Positions 45,161 to 55,175 of a stretch of DNA of 64,000 nt are shown here, piece after piece; position 1 is the stretch's first letter; each line of letters opens with the position of its first letter. Made by a program: the position numbers and the translations under genes. This stretch comes from Symbiodinium natans. Taxonomy: Eukaryota; Sar; Dinophyceae; Suessiales; Symbiodiniaceae. The stretch is from the NCBI GenBank assembly GCA_905221605.1, contig CAJNDS010000102.1, forward strand, positions 989,501 to 1,053,500, in the 5' to 3' direction. The notes below the pieces were generated by a model. It did not search any database. It was not told where the DNA came from and was given only the letters and a program-made list of their open reading frames with translations.

Positions 45161-47329
45161 CCGCGACAGGATAGCTCGCACATTGGAATTAGCTTTGGTG
45201 GGGGTGATCATTGATTGTGCGCTATCTTTTGATGGATCCCTTAGTACTGACACCCTTTTCGGCGTGAGAATGCACAGGCGCTGGCTGGCGTGCCACTTGG
45301 CTTTATTAATCGGAGGTTTGGCATGACCAATTATGTTGTTTGCCCAACAAAAGACCTTGCACCTGAGGGGTTGCGTTGGAGTCGAGAAAGTTCGACCTCG
45401 CATCGTGCACGCAAACGAGGTCCCGAAATCGATGAATCCTCTCGCCTGGGCGCGCCGTGAGCGTTGCACGTCACGAGTCATGACCCTCTCGGTGTGGCGT
45501 GATGCGCTCGCCTATAGGCACCGTACACATACATTTCAGGGCCAGCGAGATGTCCAAACATCGCAGTTGGATTGCTGTTGGCCTTGTTTGCACTCTTGCC
45601 TCGGTCCCCTGCACACTTCGTACTCAAAATTGTGCTCCCGCCTAGGTCCCGTGCACTTTTTGAGGTTTGTTTCGCACAGCGTCGCGAAAACGTGCGATGC
45701 ACTTTCATAGTTTCTGGGTTCTTGGACGGGTTTGTTTCCGTTCTTGGCACCTTGTCCACGCGATGCGATGCCTTTCTCAACCAAGCTTCTTTGAATATTT
45801 TTTGTGGCTCCTCTCATGTGTCACAGTGTTTCGTTCGCCGTTCCTTTGCTGTTTTAACAGGGCGTGATGCCAAGGCCCGGCGCCATTGTTGACGCAGCCG
45901 CATGGGTGGATTGCACGCTGCCCTCGCTTTTGCACCTTGGGCCTGTAATTCGCTTCTTTCTCAACCGCTGTCAAGCCCGAACCCTTAATTCTTTGAATCT
46001 CCAGGCTCCAAAGCCTCAAGTGCAGGCAGCATCCGATCCTTCTCCGAAAGTGAGAGGCTTGAAGTGCTGAGGGGCTCTAGTGGGGTTGAAGACTTTAGTG
46101 AACCTCTCGATGTGCGCAAAGTCTGAGGCTGGGGACGTTTTGAATGGCTCTAGTTCGCCTCTTGTTGTTCAAGGTTTCGACAGCAATCTCGTTAGCAAGT
46201 TTACATGATGTTACCTGCTGGCTGTTGCCAAAGCTTGCTTATTCCAGACATCCCCGGCGACTCGCCCCTGTACAAAAGGAAGTAGGTGTAGGAGTGTAGG
46301 AGTGTAGGATCTTGCTTTGGAAAGAGCGCCCGGGTTCAGGGCTAGCTTTAGGTTTTAAGGACTGAGGTCTTCGGCGGGCATCGAAGTTCGCGAAGTGATG
46401 GGGCTCATAGGTGTGTGTAGGGCCGCCCCTTGGAGCTCCCTGGCCCTTACAAAATTCGGACCATTACCCCATACCATCCCAGACCTTAGATATCCGCTCT
46501 CGGATCCTAGAGCTCGGAGCGTTTGGGATTGGGCTTCAAGATGCAGTCTTAAGGGCGTTTGCACTTCGCGGGTTGGCGTCAGCTTGTCGGAGCTTTGCGA
46601 GTTAGTGTTCGCTAGCCGCTTGCCATGGAAGCTTTGCTGCCGCTTAGAGTCTGGTGTCCCAGATATCCCAGTCCTAGGGCCGGCACCGGCGTTCTCGTAG
46701 TCGTGCGTGTGTTCGCGGCGTTCGCATGCGGGACTTAGATGCTATGACGAGCCGTTCAGAGGTGCGTTGGTGCTTCTGGGAGGAGATTTTCGACAAATAT
46801 CTCCCATCATGGACTTGGCCTCGCGCGCTGGTACACGGGAATAATTGAGCATTGATCTAAAGGTCCTTGCGTGGCGGTTACAAGACTGTTACAAGGCAGC
46901 GACCACACGGCATTAAGATATGCCTCCGCGAAAGATCCGCGTTGGGATTGCGAAAGCAAATTGTTTTTTCGCGAAAGTTCTTACGTAGCCCAGGTCTTGT
47001 TCTATGTTGCCAGCAGCCTCCATCAGTTTCCTTCCAGACTGCCCGGATGGCTCCGAAAATACTCGCAGAGCCAAGGGAATCCGGGAGCAAATCTCAGGGC
47101 TGCGAAAGTTCCGCATAAATTCCGAGCAAGCTCCGCTGAGGTGCGCGTTGGCTGTTATTGGGATTCACATATCTCTGAAACAGTGAACCCAATCCATTGC
47201 CGAAGGAACTGCAAGGCCCTGTAGTATGGTTCTGGACTTGAATCAAGTTTGGCTTGTTGAAGCTTAGGGATCTAGACCTTGATCTGGGCTAATAGAATAA
47301 ACCTGCACCACGATGGGTCCGCGAAAGGT
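45161..47329. other. Non-coding region
   Basis: Short frames without motifs. From about 46918 to 47340 the word GCGAAAG recurs (for example CCGCGAAAGATCCGCG and GCGAAAGGTTCGCGAAAA, both near-palindromic) just before the composition changes. Confidence 0.4.
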
Positions 47330-48936
47330 TCGCGAAAATATGTTTTTCTACGAAGACGGTTCTTTCGGGATGAAAGAATTTGGATCATAGAGCCAATATA
47401 TAGGATGTAGAAGAACTTCTGGAATTTGTTTCTATTCTATGACTTTGTGTTCAGCAAAATCGCCAAAAAACCTTGGATGATTGAGAGAATTAGTGGTCCT
47501 TACGTTCTTTTTTTAAGGGCATATACGATAAAATTTACGAATACGAAGGAAAAGATACACGATAAATTGAGGTTGTTCATGGAATTTGCGAATATGAAGG
47601 GAGAATTTATATATTAATTCGTTTGGGTCTTTACAGTATTAAATTTTGAATGCGAAGGAGGGGGATGTATGAAAAATATTTAATCTAGGGTTTTCAAGAA
47701 AAAAAGAGGGGTACGAATATATGAGAAAATTTTACGTGAGATTTTGAGGGGTTTTATTCATCTCGTTATCATGGTTTCGTTTAGGACGATTGAATTGTTC
47801 AATCGGATTATTATCATATTTCTCAAGATATAAATAGGTCGAATAAATACTTCGCTCATTAGATGAATAAAGATTGTCTATATACGATATATCTTCCGAA
47901 TTTCTTTAATAGCCTCTCCCTTCATTGAGGAAGATTGATGAGGGGTCTTTTTGGAGAAAAATAATTAGATGGAAGGGGAGGATATTTATGGTAAGATTAA
48001 ATAATTTTAAATATCATATCAGGATAATTATTATGGAAAAAAAAGTATATATGGAAGTTCGAAGATATTTGATCATATTTTGGGAACTTATTTCTATTTT
48101 TGTGTCGTGCGTCTTTAGTGTAGGGTCGGTGTATCGCGTTGGTGATTTTATTCGGTATATAATTCGTATCATTTAGTAAACGTTTCTTCGTGGTTTTAAT
48201 TGTGTGGATGGAATTAAACCATTATTTTTCGAATTCTTTTGACTATCTTTATGTATGCAAAGAAAGATATTTTCTTAAATATGTGTTATTTTACTCTCGT
48301 ATTGGAATAAATTGGAATTATAATTCATTCATAAGGAAATATGAATTGAAATCTATGAGTAATTTCTTTTTTTCTTTCTTACGATATGAAATTATTATTT
48401 TCTCTAGAATTTTTAATTCTTATAATCATAAAAATAAAAAAATAAGAAAATATTATGAATATTCTCGGAAAGTTCTGATTCGAATAATTTTCTCATTTAT
48501 AATAGATCTGATGGTGGAGAATTAAAATATATTTTATCTCTTATTATGAGATATTAAAATAAATCTTATGGATTGAAAATTTCATGGATGTTATTGGGTG
48601 GGATTTAATAAATATTACGATGGGAGATTAAAATAAATCTTGTTTCTTCATGAGATGATGGATTATAAAAACTAAATTTTACGGAATTTTATTTGTTCAT
48701 AGATTGGTTGGGTGGGAAATTAAAATGAATGTCATGGTGGAAAATTTAAATAAATCTTTTTTCATGAGAATAAATTTTATTTGGATTTCTTTGGTGGGGG
48801 GATATTGAAATAAATTTTATGGAGGGATTCTAAAGTAAATTTTATTTCTTAATGATATTTGATTGGGATTCTCAAATAAATTTTACGGTTGGAGATTAAA
48901 ATTTTCTATGAATTTTGTTGGGTGGGATCTACTCTA
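47330..48936. other. AT-rich island of unknown origin
   Basis: Composition switches sharply from roughly balanced to strongly AT-rich at about 47330 and back at about 48936. The island holds short AT-codon ORFs (47426-47617, 47925-48176, 48190-48525 on the plus strand, the last 111 codons, rich in isoleucine, tyrosine, phenylalanine and lysine) that I cannot match to any protein. Its last 400 bases contain repeated GATTAAAATAAAT(C/T)TTA words. It could be organelle-derived DNA, a decayed mobile element, or a horizontally acquired piece; the sequence does not decide. Confidence 0.6.
48530..48930 (+). repeat. Degenerate tandem repeat of GGAGATTAAAATAAATTTTA words
   Basis: Seven to nine imperfect copies with irregular spacing (about 35-60 bases), often followed by TTTCTT-ATGA and preceded by a GGTGGG word. 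It forms the right part of the AT-rich island. Confidence 0.6.
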
Positions 48937-48997
48937 TAAAACGCTACGGTCAAACCAGCCCTATGCGGTACGTCACGCTTCGGAGCGCCCCAGCCTC

Positions 48998-49271
48998 AAA
49001 ATTTTCCGGAAATTTCTGGACCCCGGCGAGCAAGCCGCTTTGGCCTACCCGGGACTCAAAATTTCCGGGAAATTTTGGGGCTTGGGCTGTGCCTTTTGAA
49101 AGGCTGGGCCTCTTCGACGGCCGCAAGCTGGATTCGCTCCCCTAAATTTCTGGAAAATTTCTGGTTCCGGGTAGCCCGAAGCCTCGGTCCCTAAATTTCC
49201 GGAAAATTTGCTTCATCGCTTTCCTAAATTTTCCGAAAATTTACCCACCCAAAATTTTCAGGAAATTTAGG
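48998..49271. repeat. Cluster of six AAATTTCCGGAAATTT-type palindromes
   Basis: Near-palindromic words of the form AAATTT(T)CCGGAAA(A)TTT occur at about 48998, 49058, 49143, 49192, 49225 and 49251, set in GC-rich spacers. One more copy is at about 56803-56823 between genes. They could be hairpins or binding sites. Confidence 0.75.
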
Positions 49272-49410
49272 AAACGGATGCAGCCTTCTTATCTTGGATG
49301 CCCGTGTTCTTGCAGCAGGACTTAGAGCAAGAAATTTGTGAACCAAGTGCAGTCTTCTTATCTTGGATGCCCGTGTTCTTGCTGCATGACTTGGATGCTC
49401 GTGTTCTTGC

Positions 49411-50331
49411 TGCATGACTTAGAGCGCATGTCGCTGTCACGGGCAACAACGCGCATGTCACGGGCAAATGCAGCACAGATTGGGAGGTTGCATATCACGG
49501 GCAAATGCAGCACAGCTCGGATTGCATGGCCATCGTAGCGATGGTGCTCTTTGCTCGTGTTCTTGCTGCATGACTTAGAGCGCATGTCGCTGTCACGGGC
49601 AACAACGCGCATGTCACGGGCAAATGCAGCACAGATTGGGAGGTTGCATATCACGGGCAAATGCAGCACAGCTCGGATTGCATGGCCATCGTAGCGATGG
49701 TGCTCTTTGCTCGTGTTCTTGCTGCATGACTTAGAGCGCATGTCGCTGTCACGGGCAACAACGCGCATGTCACGGGCAAATGCAGCACAGATTGGGAGGT
49801 TGCATATCACGGGCAAATGCAGCACAGCTCGGATTGCATGGCCATCGTAGCGATGGTGCTCTTTGCTCGTGTTCTTGCTGCATGACTTAGAGCGCATGTC
49901 GCTGTCACGGGCAACAACGCGCATGTCACGGGCAAATGCAGCACAGATTGGGAGGTTGCATATCACGGGCAAATGCAGCACAGCTCGGATTGCATGGCCA
50001 TCGTAGCGATGGTGCTCTTTGCTCGTGTTCTTGCTGCATGACTTAGAGCGCATGTCGCTGTCACGGGCAACAACGCGCATGTCACGGGCAAATGCAGCAC
50101 AGATTGGGAGGTTGCATATCACGGGCAAATGCAGCACAGCTCGGATTGCATGGCCATCGTAGCGATGGTGCTCTTTGCTCGTGTTCTTGCTGCATGACTT
50201 AGAGCGCATGTCGCTGTCACGGGCAACAACGCGCATGTCACGGGCAAATGCAGCACAGATTGGGAGGTTGCATATCACGGGCAAATGCAGCACAGCTCGG
50301 GTTGCATGGCCATCGTAGCGATGGTGCTCTT
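49411..50331. repeat. 156-bp tandem repeat array, about six copies
   Basis: Copies start at 49411, 49567, 49723, 49879, 50035 and 50191; the last diverges after CTCTTTG at about 50331. Units are almost identical (one seen change, GGATTG to GGGTTG in the last copy). Because 156 is divisible by three, one minus-strand frame stays open through the array (52-residue repeats); plus frames have stops. Each unit contains three CACGGGCAA words and the inverted repeat CCATCG-TAG-CGATGG. The end of each unit equals the start of the exon-like segment at 50304, so the array seems to have grown from that segment. Confidence 0.95.
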
Positions 50332-50413
50332 TGACAAGTTTGAGGGGATGCTCCTCTTCCACTTTGCCCGGGCCCTCAGCATGCAAGCGTCGCATCACCC
50401 TGGACAGCTCGCA
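50304..50413 (+). CDS. Exon-like segment a of a duplicated gene fragment (locus A)
   Basis: The open frame from ATG at 50304 reads MAIVAMVLFDKFEGMLLFHF, then ARALSMQASHHPGQLA, and stops being conserved exactly where a telomere-like array begins. A second copy is at about 53836-53938. The function is not recognised. The first 28 bases are also the end of the 156-bp repeat unit. Confidence 0.4.
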
Positions 50414-50509
50414 GTACCCTAAACCCTGAATCCTGAACCCTAAACCCTAACCCTAAACCCTACACCCTAAACCCTAAACCCTAAACCCTAAACCCTAAAC
50501 CCTGGCGAG
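50414..50509 (+). repeat. Telomere-like CCCTAAA array, candidate intron (locus A)
   Basis: About ten CCCTAAA-type heptamers, beginning GTACCCTAAACCC and ending CCTGGCGAG. Treated as a GT-AG intron it joins GQLA to IICLLKLAGVFVLREF in frame. The same arrangement is found at locus B (53939-54027). Confidence 0.6.
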
Positions 50510-50589
50510 ATCATCTGCCTGCTGAAGCTGGCCGGGGTGTTCGTGCTACGCGAGTTCATCTGGCTGGAGGCCCGGGGAGTGCAAAGAGG
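50510..50589 (+). CDS. Exon-like segment b of the duplicated gene fragment (locus A)
   Basis: Reads IICLLKLAGVFVLREFIWLE, then ARGVQRG. It is conserved at 54028-54107 with only a few base changes over about 80 bases. The frame ends at a TGA soon after (50606-50608), where the next gene begins, so this copy is truncated. Hydrophobic; function not recognised. Confidence 0.4.
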
Positions 50590-50604
50590 AGGGTTGGCAA
50601 CGAT

Positions 50605-51774
50605 ATGAGAACCCGATGTGCTTCATGCTTGCAGCGCTCAAGCTTTCTTGCTTGGCCAGCTCGGTCGATTTGTGCTGCGGGCCACAGAAGTCCAGCAGCA
50701 TCTTTAGCGATGGAAGCTTTGCTACCGCTGGTACAGATGTTGGTTGCATCCGGCAGCCAGCGAAGCCGTCGACGTCGACGCCGCTCGCGTAGTGCTTCCA
50801 GTGGAAGTTCTTCACCTCGCCTGACGCTGCGACAGTGGAGGCGCTTGGATGCCGCCCATTCCGATACCCGCGGCTCGCCCGGCCATGCTGGGCCCGCTGC
50901 GGCAACGGGCTCCGGTCACGGCGGGCTCCAGAGCACTGCTGCTACAGGTAGCAGTGTCCCTGGCGACAACCTCGGCGCGGCTGCGTGTGCCACGCCTGCT
51001 TGGGATGCCCAGGCTAGCTGCGCAAGCGCGTGGCATGGCACGCACTCAGGCTCCTGGGGAAAGCCAGACTGTGCCTGGCAAACGAACACCGACTCGTGGC
51101 ACCAAGACTCCCAGTCGGGCAGCAGCACCGCTTGGAGCAAGAGCCCGCAATCGGGCGGCAACGCGTCCTGGAGCAAGCGCCCTCACTCAGGCGGCAACTC
51201 TTGGAGCAAGCAACCACGTCGAGACGGCAATGAGCGTTGGAATGAGCGGGCAAACACGAGTGGCGAGTCGTGGAGCACGCACCCGCGGCGACTCGGAGCT
51301 GCCCCGAAGTGGGGCACCAAGCGCGGAGTGCGTGGCAGCGGCTGCGGGCAGACTGCGCGGCGCGGTCCCGAGAACCCGAGCCAGGAGGAACCAGAGACTG
51401 TGGATGTCTTTCCCAGCATGGAGACACGTGATGAGGATTGGTGGTTCTTGGCTCGCGAGTCTGGGAAAATCGATCCTGGGCGACCCTTGAGTTGCGCTGA
51501 GATTGTCCAAGCGACGCTCCTCGAGCCCGACCAGGTCAAGCTCGAAGAGTGCGTGGAGTTGCTCCAGGGACGCGTTCGTCGCGCTCCCCGTTCCGTCCTC
51601 TACGATGTTGCTGAAACATTCGGGAAAGCTGGCGTGGACATCGGCACGTGCGAGTCCTGGACTGAGACGGGATTCGGTTTCCTTCGTGCGAACATCGAGA
51701 CTGTTCGAACGCCGGACATCTGGAGCCCGAGATGGTACTCTTACACCTTCCTTCATGGTACGACCCTGCCGAAA
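50605..51774 (+). CDS. RS-rich protein of unknown function, exon 1
   Basis: 390 codons in exon 1. Residues about 50-70 are an arginine/serine-rich tract. Residues about 170-235 contain spaced WSK(S/R/Q)P repeats in a serine/glycine/asparagine-rich linker. From about 270 the sequence becomes globular (VDVFPSMETRDEDWWFLARE). Exon 1 ends YTFLHGTTLPK at a GTAGCT donor. The Met at 50710 (MEALLPLVQ) is an alternative start, since the first 35 codons look less protein-like. The RS tract suggests RNA binding or nuclear speckle association, by analogy only. No family is recognised; a faint HGT motif is discussed in the findings. Confidence 0.65.
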
Positions 51775-51863
51775 GTAGCTTGCATGCGACACACAGATTT
51801 TTGCTTTGGCGGTTACTTTTTGCTTGCTTATGCTACAGTCACATTCGAGGTTTTTTATCCCAG
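51775..51863 (+). other. Intron (GT-AG, 89 bp) of the RS-rich gene
   Basis: Starts GTAGCTTGC, ends GGTTTTTTATCCCAG with a pyrimidine tract, and keeps phase 0 on both sides (LPK joined to HPLQAANIL). A later acceptor at 51875 (CCCATTGCAG) also keeps the frame. The unspliced reading runs into a different, unconvincing frame with a stop at 52017. Confidence 0.6.
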
Positions 51864-52220
51864 CACCCATTGCAGGCTGCTAACATCCTTCACGAGAACA
51901 TGGTCCGGCCACTATCGTGGGGTGATCAGGATTATCCCTCTTACGCTTTTTATGCTCGCGTCATACAGTCCGACCTTGAGCAATGGGCCGTCAAGTCTCT
52001 CTGCAAGAAGATCATGACAGTCGGAAAGGGTCAACAGGGAACGTTGATACTAGGCCTCGCGCGAACTCCGATGCAACATTCGAAGATGCAAGCTGGTGGA
52101 ACAACAGTGGAGCAACATGCCGCCCGCCACGCATACATTGTGCGTGGTGTGGATGGCCGCTTCGCCATCCGCAGCGACTACGCGATTCCCACAGCCCTCA
52201 TCGTGTACTGGCCCGAGTGA
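51864..52220 (+). CDS. RS-rich protein of unknown function, exon 2
   Basis: 118 codons to a TGA at 52218-52220. It reads HPLQAANILHENMVRPLSWG, then YPSYAFYARVIQSDLEQWAV, then GKGQQGTLILGL, and ends TALIVYWPE. Composition is that of a compact globular domain. It completes a protein of about 508 residues. Further introns could follow, as a good donor (GGCAG-GTAAGTG) lies at about 52278, but it is past the stop. Confidence 0.65.
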   Translation, partial: HPLQAANILHENMVRPLSWGDQDYPSYAFYARVIQSDLEQWAVKSLCKKIMTVGKGQQGTLILGLARTPMQHSKMQAGGTTVEQHAARHAYIVRGVDGRFAIRSDYAIPTALIVYWPE

Positions 52221-52774
52221 GGCGTTGGGCGTTTCTGAGAGCTTGCTGTACCCCATGCTCAAAAATGTTCATTGGCAGGTAAGTGACTAGCAGCTCCTGT
52301 GTAAACTTACCTGGCTAGTGTTGGGCGGAGATCCAGCAGCTCGCTCTCATAGGGTCGAGCAGTTCACTGCACTCTGAGGCCTGTAACGCCTTAGGAATTT
52401 CCGATGGAGTCATCCATAGCAGAATTTCTTGAGAGGCAACTAGCTTGTGAGCTGTTGCCACCAGCAGGCGTACAGCCGGGTGCACTCAGATGAATAGACT
52501 AAATTTAACTGCTGCAGCCTGGGCATAGGCCGGGTTAGCTCTTGCTACAGGACACGGGCCGAGTGCACTCGGAAGCCATCAGTCGCTTTTTCTGGCATGG
52601 GCGGACAAGTCGCTCCGATCATTCCCGCTGGCCGTTGTCCAACCTCTTGCTCTTGCTCTCTGATTCTGAAGCTAAATGCACTTTTTCGGACTCGCTGCTT
52701 TTGCAATGCAATGCGTTCAAGGTCTAGGAATTCACAGTGAAGTTTAGACTCATTTTGAGGTTGTTCCTAGTGTT
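52221..52774. other. Spacer after the RS-rich gene
   Basis: No supported gene. The stretch at 52560-52760 resembles 52975-53100 (CGGACTCGCTGCTTTTGC against CGGGCTCGCCGCTTTTGC, then a shared GGTCTAGG-ATTCA), so it is part of the following repeat field. Confidence 0.45.
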
Positions 52775-53640
52775 CTAGCGGCTTCTAGCACGCTTTGGCA
52801 GGTGTTCTCGATCCTCCAGCATCGCAATACCACGTGCAGCGATACGTTCCAGGTGGGACATGGATTGGGCGCTTCGGCAGATGTAATCTTGAGGGCAGTG
52901 TGTGACGAAATTGTGCACTGATTGGTATGATTTGCGGGTTTTCTACTCATGCTGATGCTTCCTAATCCAAAGCCAAGTCTGCAGGGAGACTGCTGCACTC
53001 TTCCGGGCTCGCCGCTTTTGCGCTCATCCTCCAATGGAGCGATGCAGGGCGCTCGAGGTCTAGGGATTCATGGTGAAGTTTCAAGTCATTTTGAAGTTGC
53101 CCCGCCCTCTCCCCCCACCTCCTACAAAAAGGGAGAGAGGTTCTAGCGGCTTCCAGCGAGCTCTTGCAGGTGTTCTCGGTTCTCCAGCATCACAATGCCA
53201 GCACAACAAGACCTTCCAGGTGGGATTAAAGCCATGTTGAGGTTGTCCCCGTTTCCTCCCCGAAAAAATTGGGTAGTGTGCTAGCGGCTGGCAGGTGTCC
53301 TCGATCCTCCAAGATCGCCATGCCACGTACAACGAAACGTTCCAGGTAGGACATGGACTAGGCGCTCCGGCAGCTGTATTCTTGAGCGCAGTGTGTTACG
53401 AAATTGTGCACTGATTAGCACTTATTTGCGGATTTTTTCCTCCTGCTGATGCTGCTATGATTCCGAAGCCAAGTCTGGGGGGAGACTGCTCCTACAAAAA
53501 AGGGGGGGGAGTGTCCTAGCGGCTTCCAGCGAGCTCTGGCAGGTTTTGGGTTCTCCAGCTTGACAATGCCACGTACAACCGAAAGCTTCCAGGTGGGGTT
53601 AAAGTCATTTTGAAGTTGTTCCCCGAATGCGGGTGGATGT
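52775..53640 (+). repeat. Four degenerate modules of 130-370 bp starting CTAGCGGCTTC
   Basis: Modules begin at 52775, 53143, 53281 and 53517. Each carries CTAGCGGCTTCCAGCG, then GGCAGGTGTTCTCG, TCCTCCAGCATCGCAATG, CACGTACAACGAAACG and TTCCAGGTGGGA. Two also share a downstream block ending GAAATTGTGCACTGATT. Indels and stops make a common frame unlikely, although the conserved TTCCAG-GTGGGA looks like a fossil exon-donor junction. Confidence 0.75.
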
Positions 53641-53835
53641 TTCGGGAATTCGCTGTATGCGGAGTGGTAGGGATCCATGAATGCATCAAACTAAGCCCTC
53701 GGCCATAAACTCATCATGCTGCGCTCGCGAGGCACCGGCCTGGCGGAGATCTCCCACAGGCAGTCGGAGCCCCAAGCAGCGGAAGCTTCGAGTTTTGAGG
53801 GTTTCTGGATGTTTCTGTCGGCTCTTACGAGGTGC

Positions 53836-53938
53836 TGGCCATCGTAGCGATGGTGCTCTTTACAAGTTTAAGGATGCTCCTTTCAATTTTGTCCGCGGCC
53901 TCAGCATGCAAGCGTCGCATCACCCTGGACAGCTCGCA
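53836..53938 (+). pseudogene. Exon-like segment a, locus B (frame-shifted)
   Basis: Homologous to 50304-50413 (GGCCATCGTAGCGATGGTGC to CAGCTCGCA) but shorter by a net four bases within the first half, so the frame is broken. It is followed by the same telomere-like array. It is best seen as a decayed duplicate. Confidence 0.5.
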
Positions 53939-54027
53939 GTACCCTGAACCCTAAACCCTACACCCTAAAACCTAAACTCGAAACCCTGAACCCTGAGCCC
54001 TAAACCCTAAACCCAAACCCTAGCGAG
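53939..54027 (+). repeat. Telomere-like CCCTAAA array, candidate intron (locus B)
   Basis: 89 bases of CCCTAAA / CCCTGAA variants starting GTACCCTGAACCC and ending CCCTAGCGAG, at exactly the same position as the array at locus A. Confidence 0.6.
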
Positions 54028-54107
54028 GTCATCTGCCTGCCGAAGCTGGCCGGGGTGTTCGTGCTACGCGAGTTCATCTGGCTGGGGGCTCGGGGAGTGC
54101 AAAGAGG
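54028..54107 (+). CDS. Exon-like segment b, locus B
   Basis: Reads VICLPKLAGVFVLREFIWLG, then ARGVQR, close to locus A. The last two bases GG join to the first base of the segment at 54185 to keep the frame. Confidence 0.4.
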
Positions 54108-54184
54108 GTTTAGGGTTTAGGGTTTAGGATTTAGGATTTAGGGAGTGCTTGGCCAGGAGGCTCATGTGTTGTTGTACTTTGCAG
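54108..54184 (+). repeat. Telomere-like TTTAGGG array within a candidate intron
   Basis: Begins GTTTAGGGTTTAGGG and ends in a good acceptor, TTGTTGTACTTTGCAG. Removing it joins GVQR-GENDFYLVDP in frame. Here the heptamer is in the opposite orientation to the upstream candidate intron. Confidence 0.55.
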
Positions 54185-54257
54185 GGAGAATGATTTCTAT
54201 TTGGTGGACCCGGTGACTTGTATCAGCTTCCTGGCTGGGCACCCATTGAACACAGAT
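54185..54257 (+). CDS. Exon-like segment c, locus B
   Basis: Reads GENDFYLVDPVTCISFLAGH, then PLNTD, and is followed at once by GTTTGGGGTTTAGGG, a third telomere-like donor. From memory, ENDFYLVDP-like peptides turn up in many anonymous eukaryotic conceptual translations, so the peptide alone is not evidence of function. Confidence 0.35.
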
Positions 54258-55175
54258 GTTTGGGGTTTAGGGTTTAGGGTACTGAGTCTGGGTTCAAAAG
54301 GGTTTAAGGTGCGAATGTCCCTATGCCGTGGAGCTCGACTCCTGACGTCCATCAATTTTTGCCCTTTGCGCCACAAGGAGACGCGAGTCTCTGACTCCGC
54401 TCTTGTGGTGCGAAAACCACTTCAGAAGAGGCAGAGGCGTGGGTGCATCCGTGTGTTTCATGAGGCGCTGGGGCAAAGGAGTTCAGTTGGGCACGCTTGC
54501 TTATGCTCTGCTGGTTCAGCTTCCCTGGTGGGCTGGGCATAATGGGGTTTGAGTTTACTCATTTTGATTGTCTTGAAGCATGGATTGACTTTTAAGGCCG
54601 CGGTCATGGGTGAGGGAGGCTCCAGCATTGCATCATGGTTCATGGTCGCAAGTCGAGTGGCAAGCCGACCTTAAACCCCCAGGTCCTTAAAACTAAGCCC
54701 TAAACCCTAGGCCCTGAGCCCTAAACCCTATAAGCTCTTAGACGCCCGAGGCCCAAAGCCCTAAGCGATAAACCCTGTCTAAAGCAAAAGACCTAAACCA
54801 CAGAACCCTAAAACGCAACCTCTAAACCCCAAACTCCTACTCTTTAAGCGCTGCAGCCCTGAGCCCTAGGAGCCAGGCCCCAGGGCTTATGCCCCAAGCC
54901 GCAAGCCCCGAGCCCGAACTCCTGTCTATATTGACTCGAAAAATAATTTTGGCGGCAGGCCGGGCCCGGAAGCTAAGTGAGTGACAGGCGGTGCACTCAT
55001 GGATCGAGCCATTAGAGTAAAGACGTAAATCCTAGCCCGCTGTCTTGGGCAGATATTTACGCACAAAATAATGTATCGTGAAGCGCTGTCATTCTGAGCT
55101 TGCATTCTTATATTTGAGTTATCGCGGGCACGCCTAATGGTGCTGGGAAATTGACATCCACATTGCGACGGCGCC
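54258..55175. other. Spacer with degenerate telomere-like words
   Basis: TTTAGGG copies lie at 54262-54280 and degenerate CCCTAAACCC words at about 54675-54905. No supported gene, although the plus frame 54201-54542 is open. Confidence 0.5.

Noticed and set aside
47330-48936. Assigning the AT-rich island to a plastid or mitochondrial gene
   Set aside because: I compared the short ORFs by eye with remembered organelle proteins and found no convincing match; origin left open.
49411-50331. CRISPR-like array
   Set aside because: Units are identical along their whole 156 bp with no variable spacers and no cas genes; the genome is eukaryotic.
49358-50398. 346-codon minus-strand ORF with 52-residue repeats
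   Set aside because: It is open only because the 156-bp unit is a multiple of three and has no stop in that frame; no start context or flanking coding signal. The tandem repeat is the supported feature.
54185-54257. NDFYLVDP peptide as evidence for a specific protein family
   Set aside because: From memory, similar peptides occur in many anonymous eukaryotic conceptual translations with no known function; kept only as an exon-like segment because of its splice-phase agreement.
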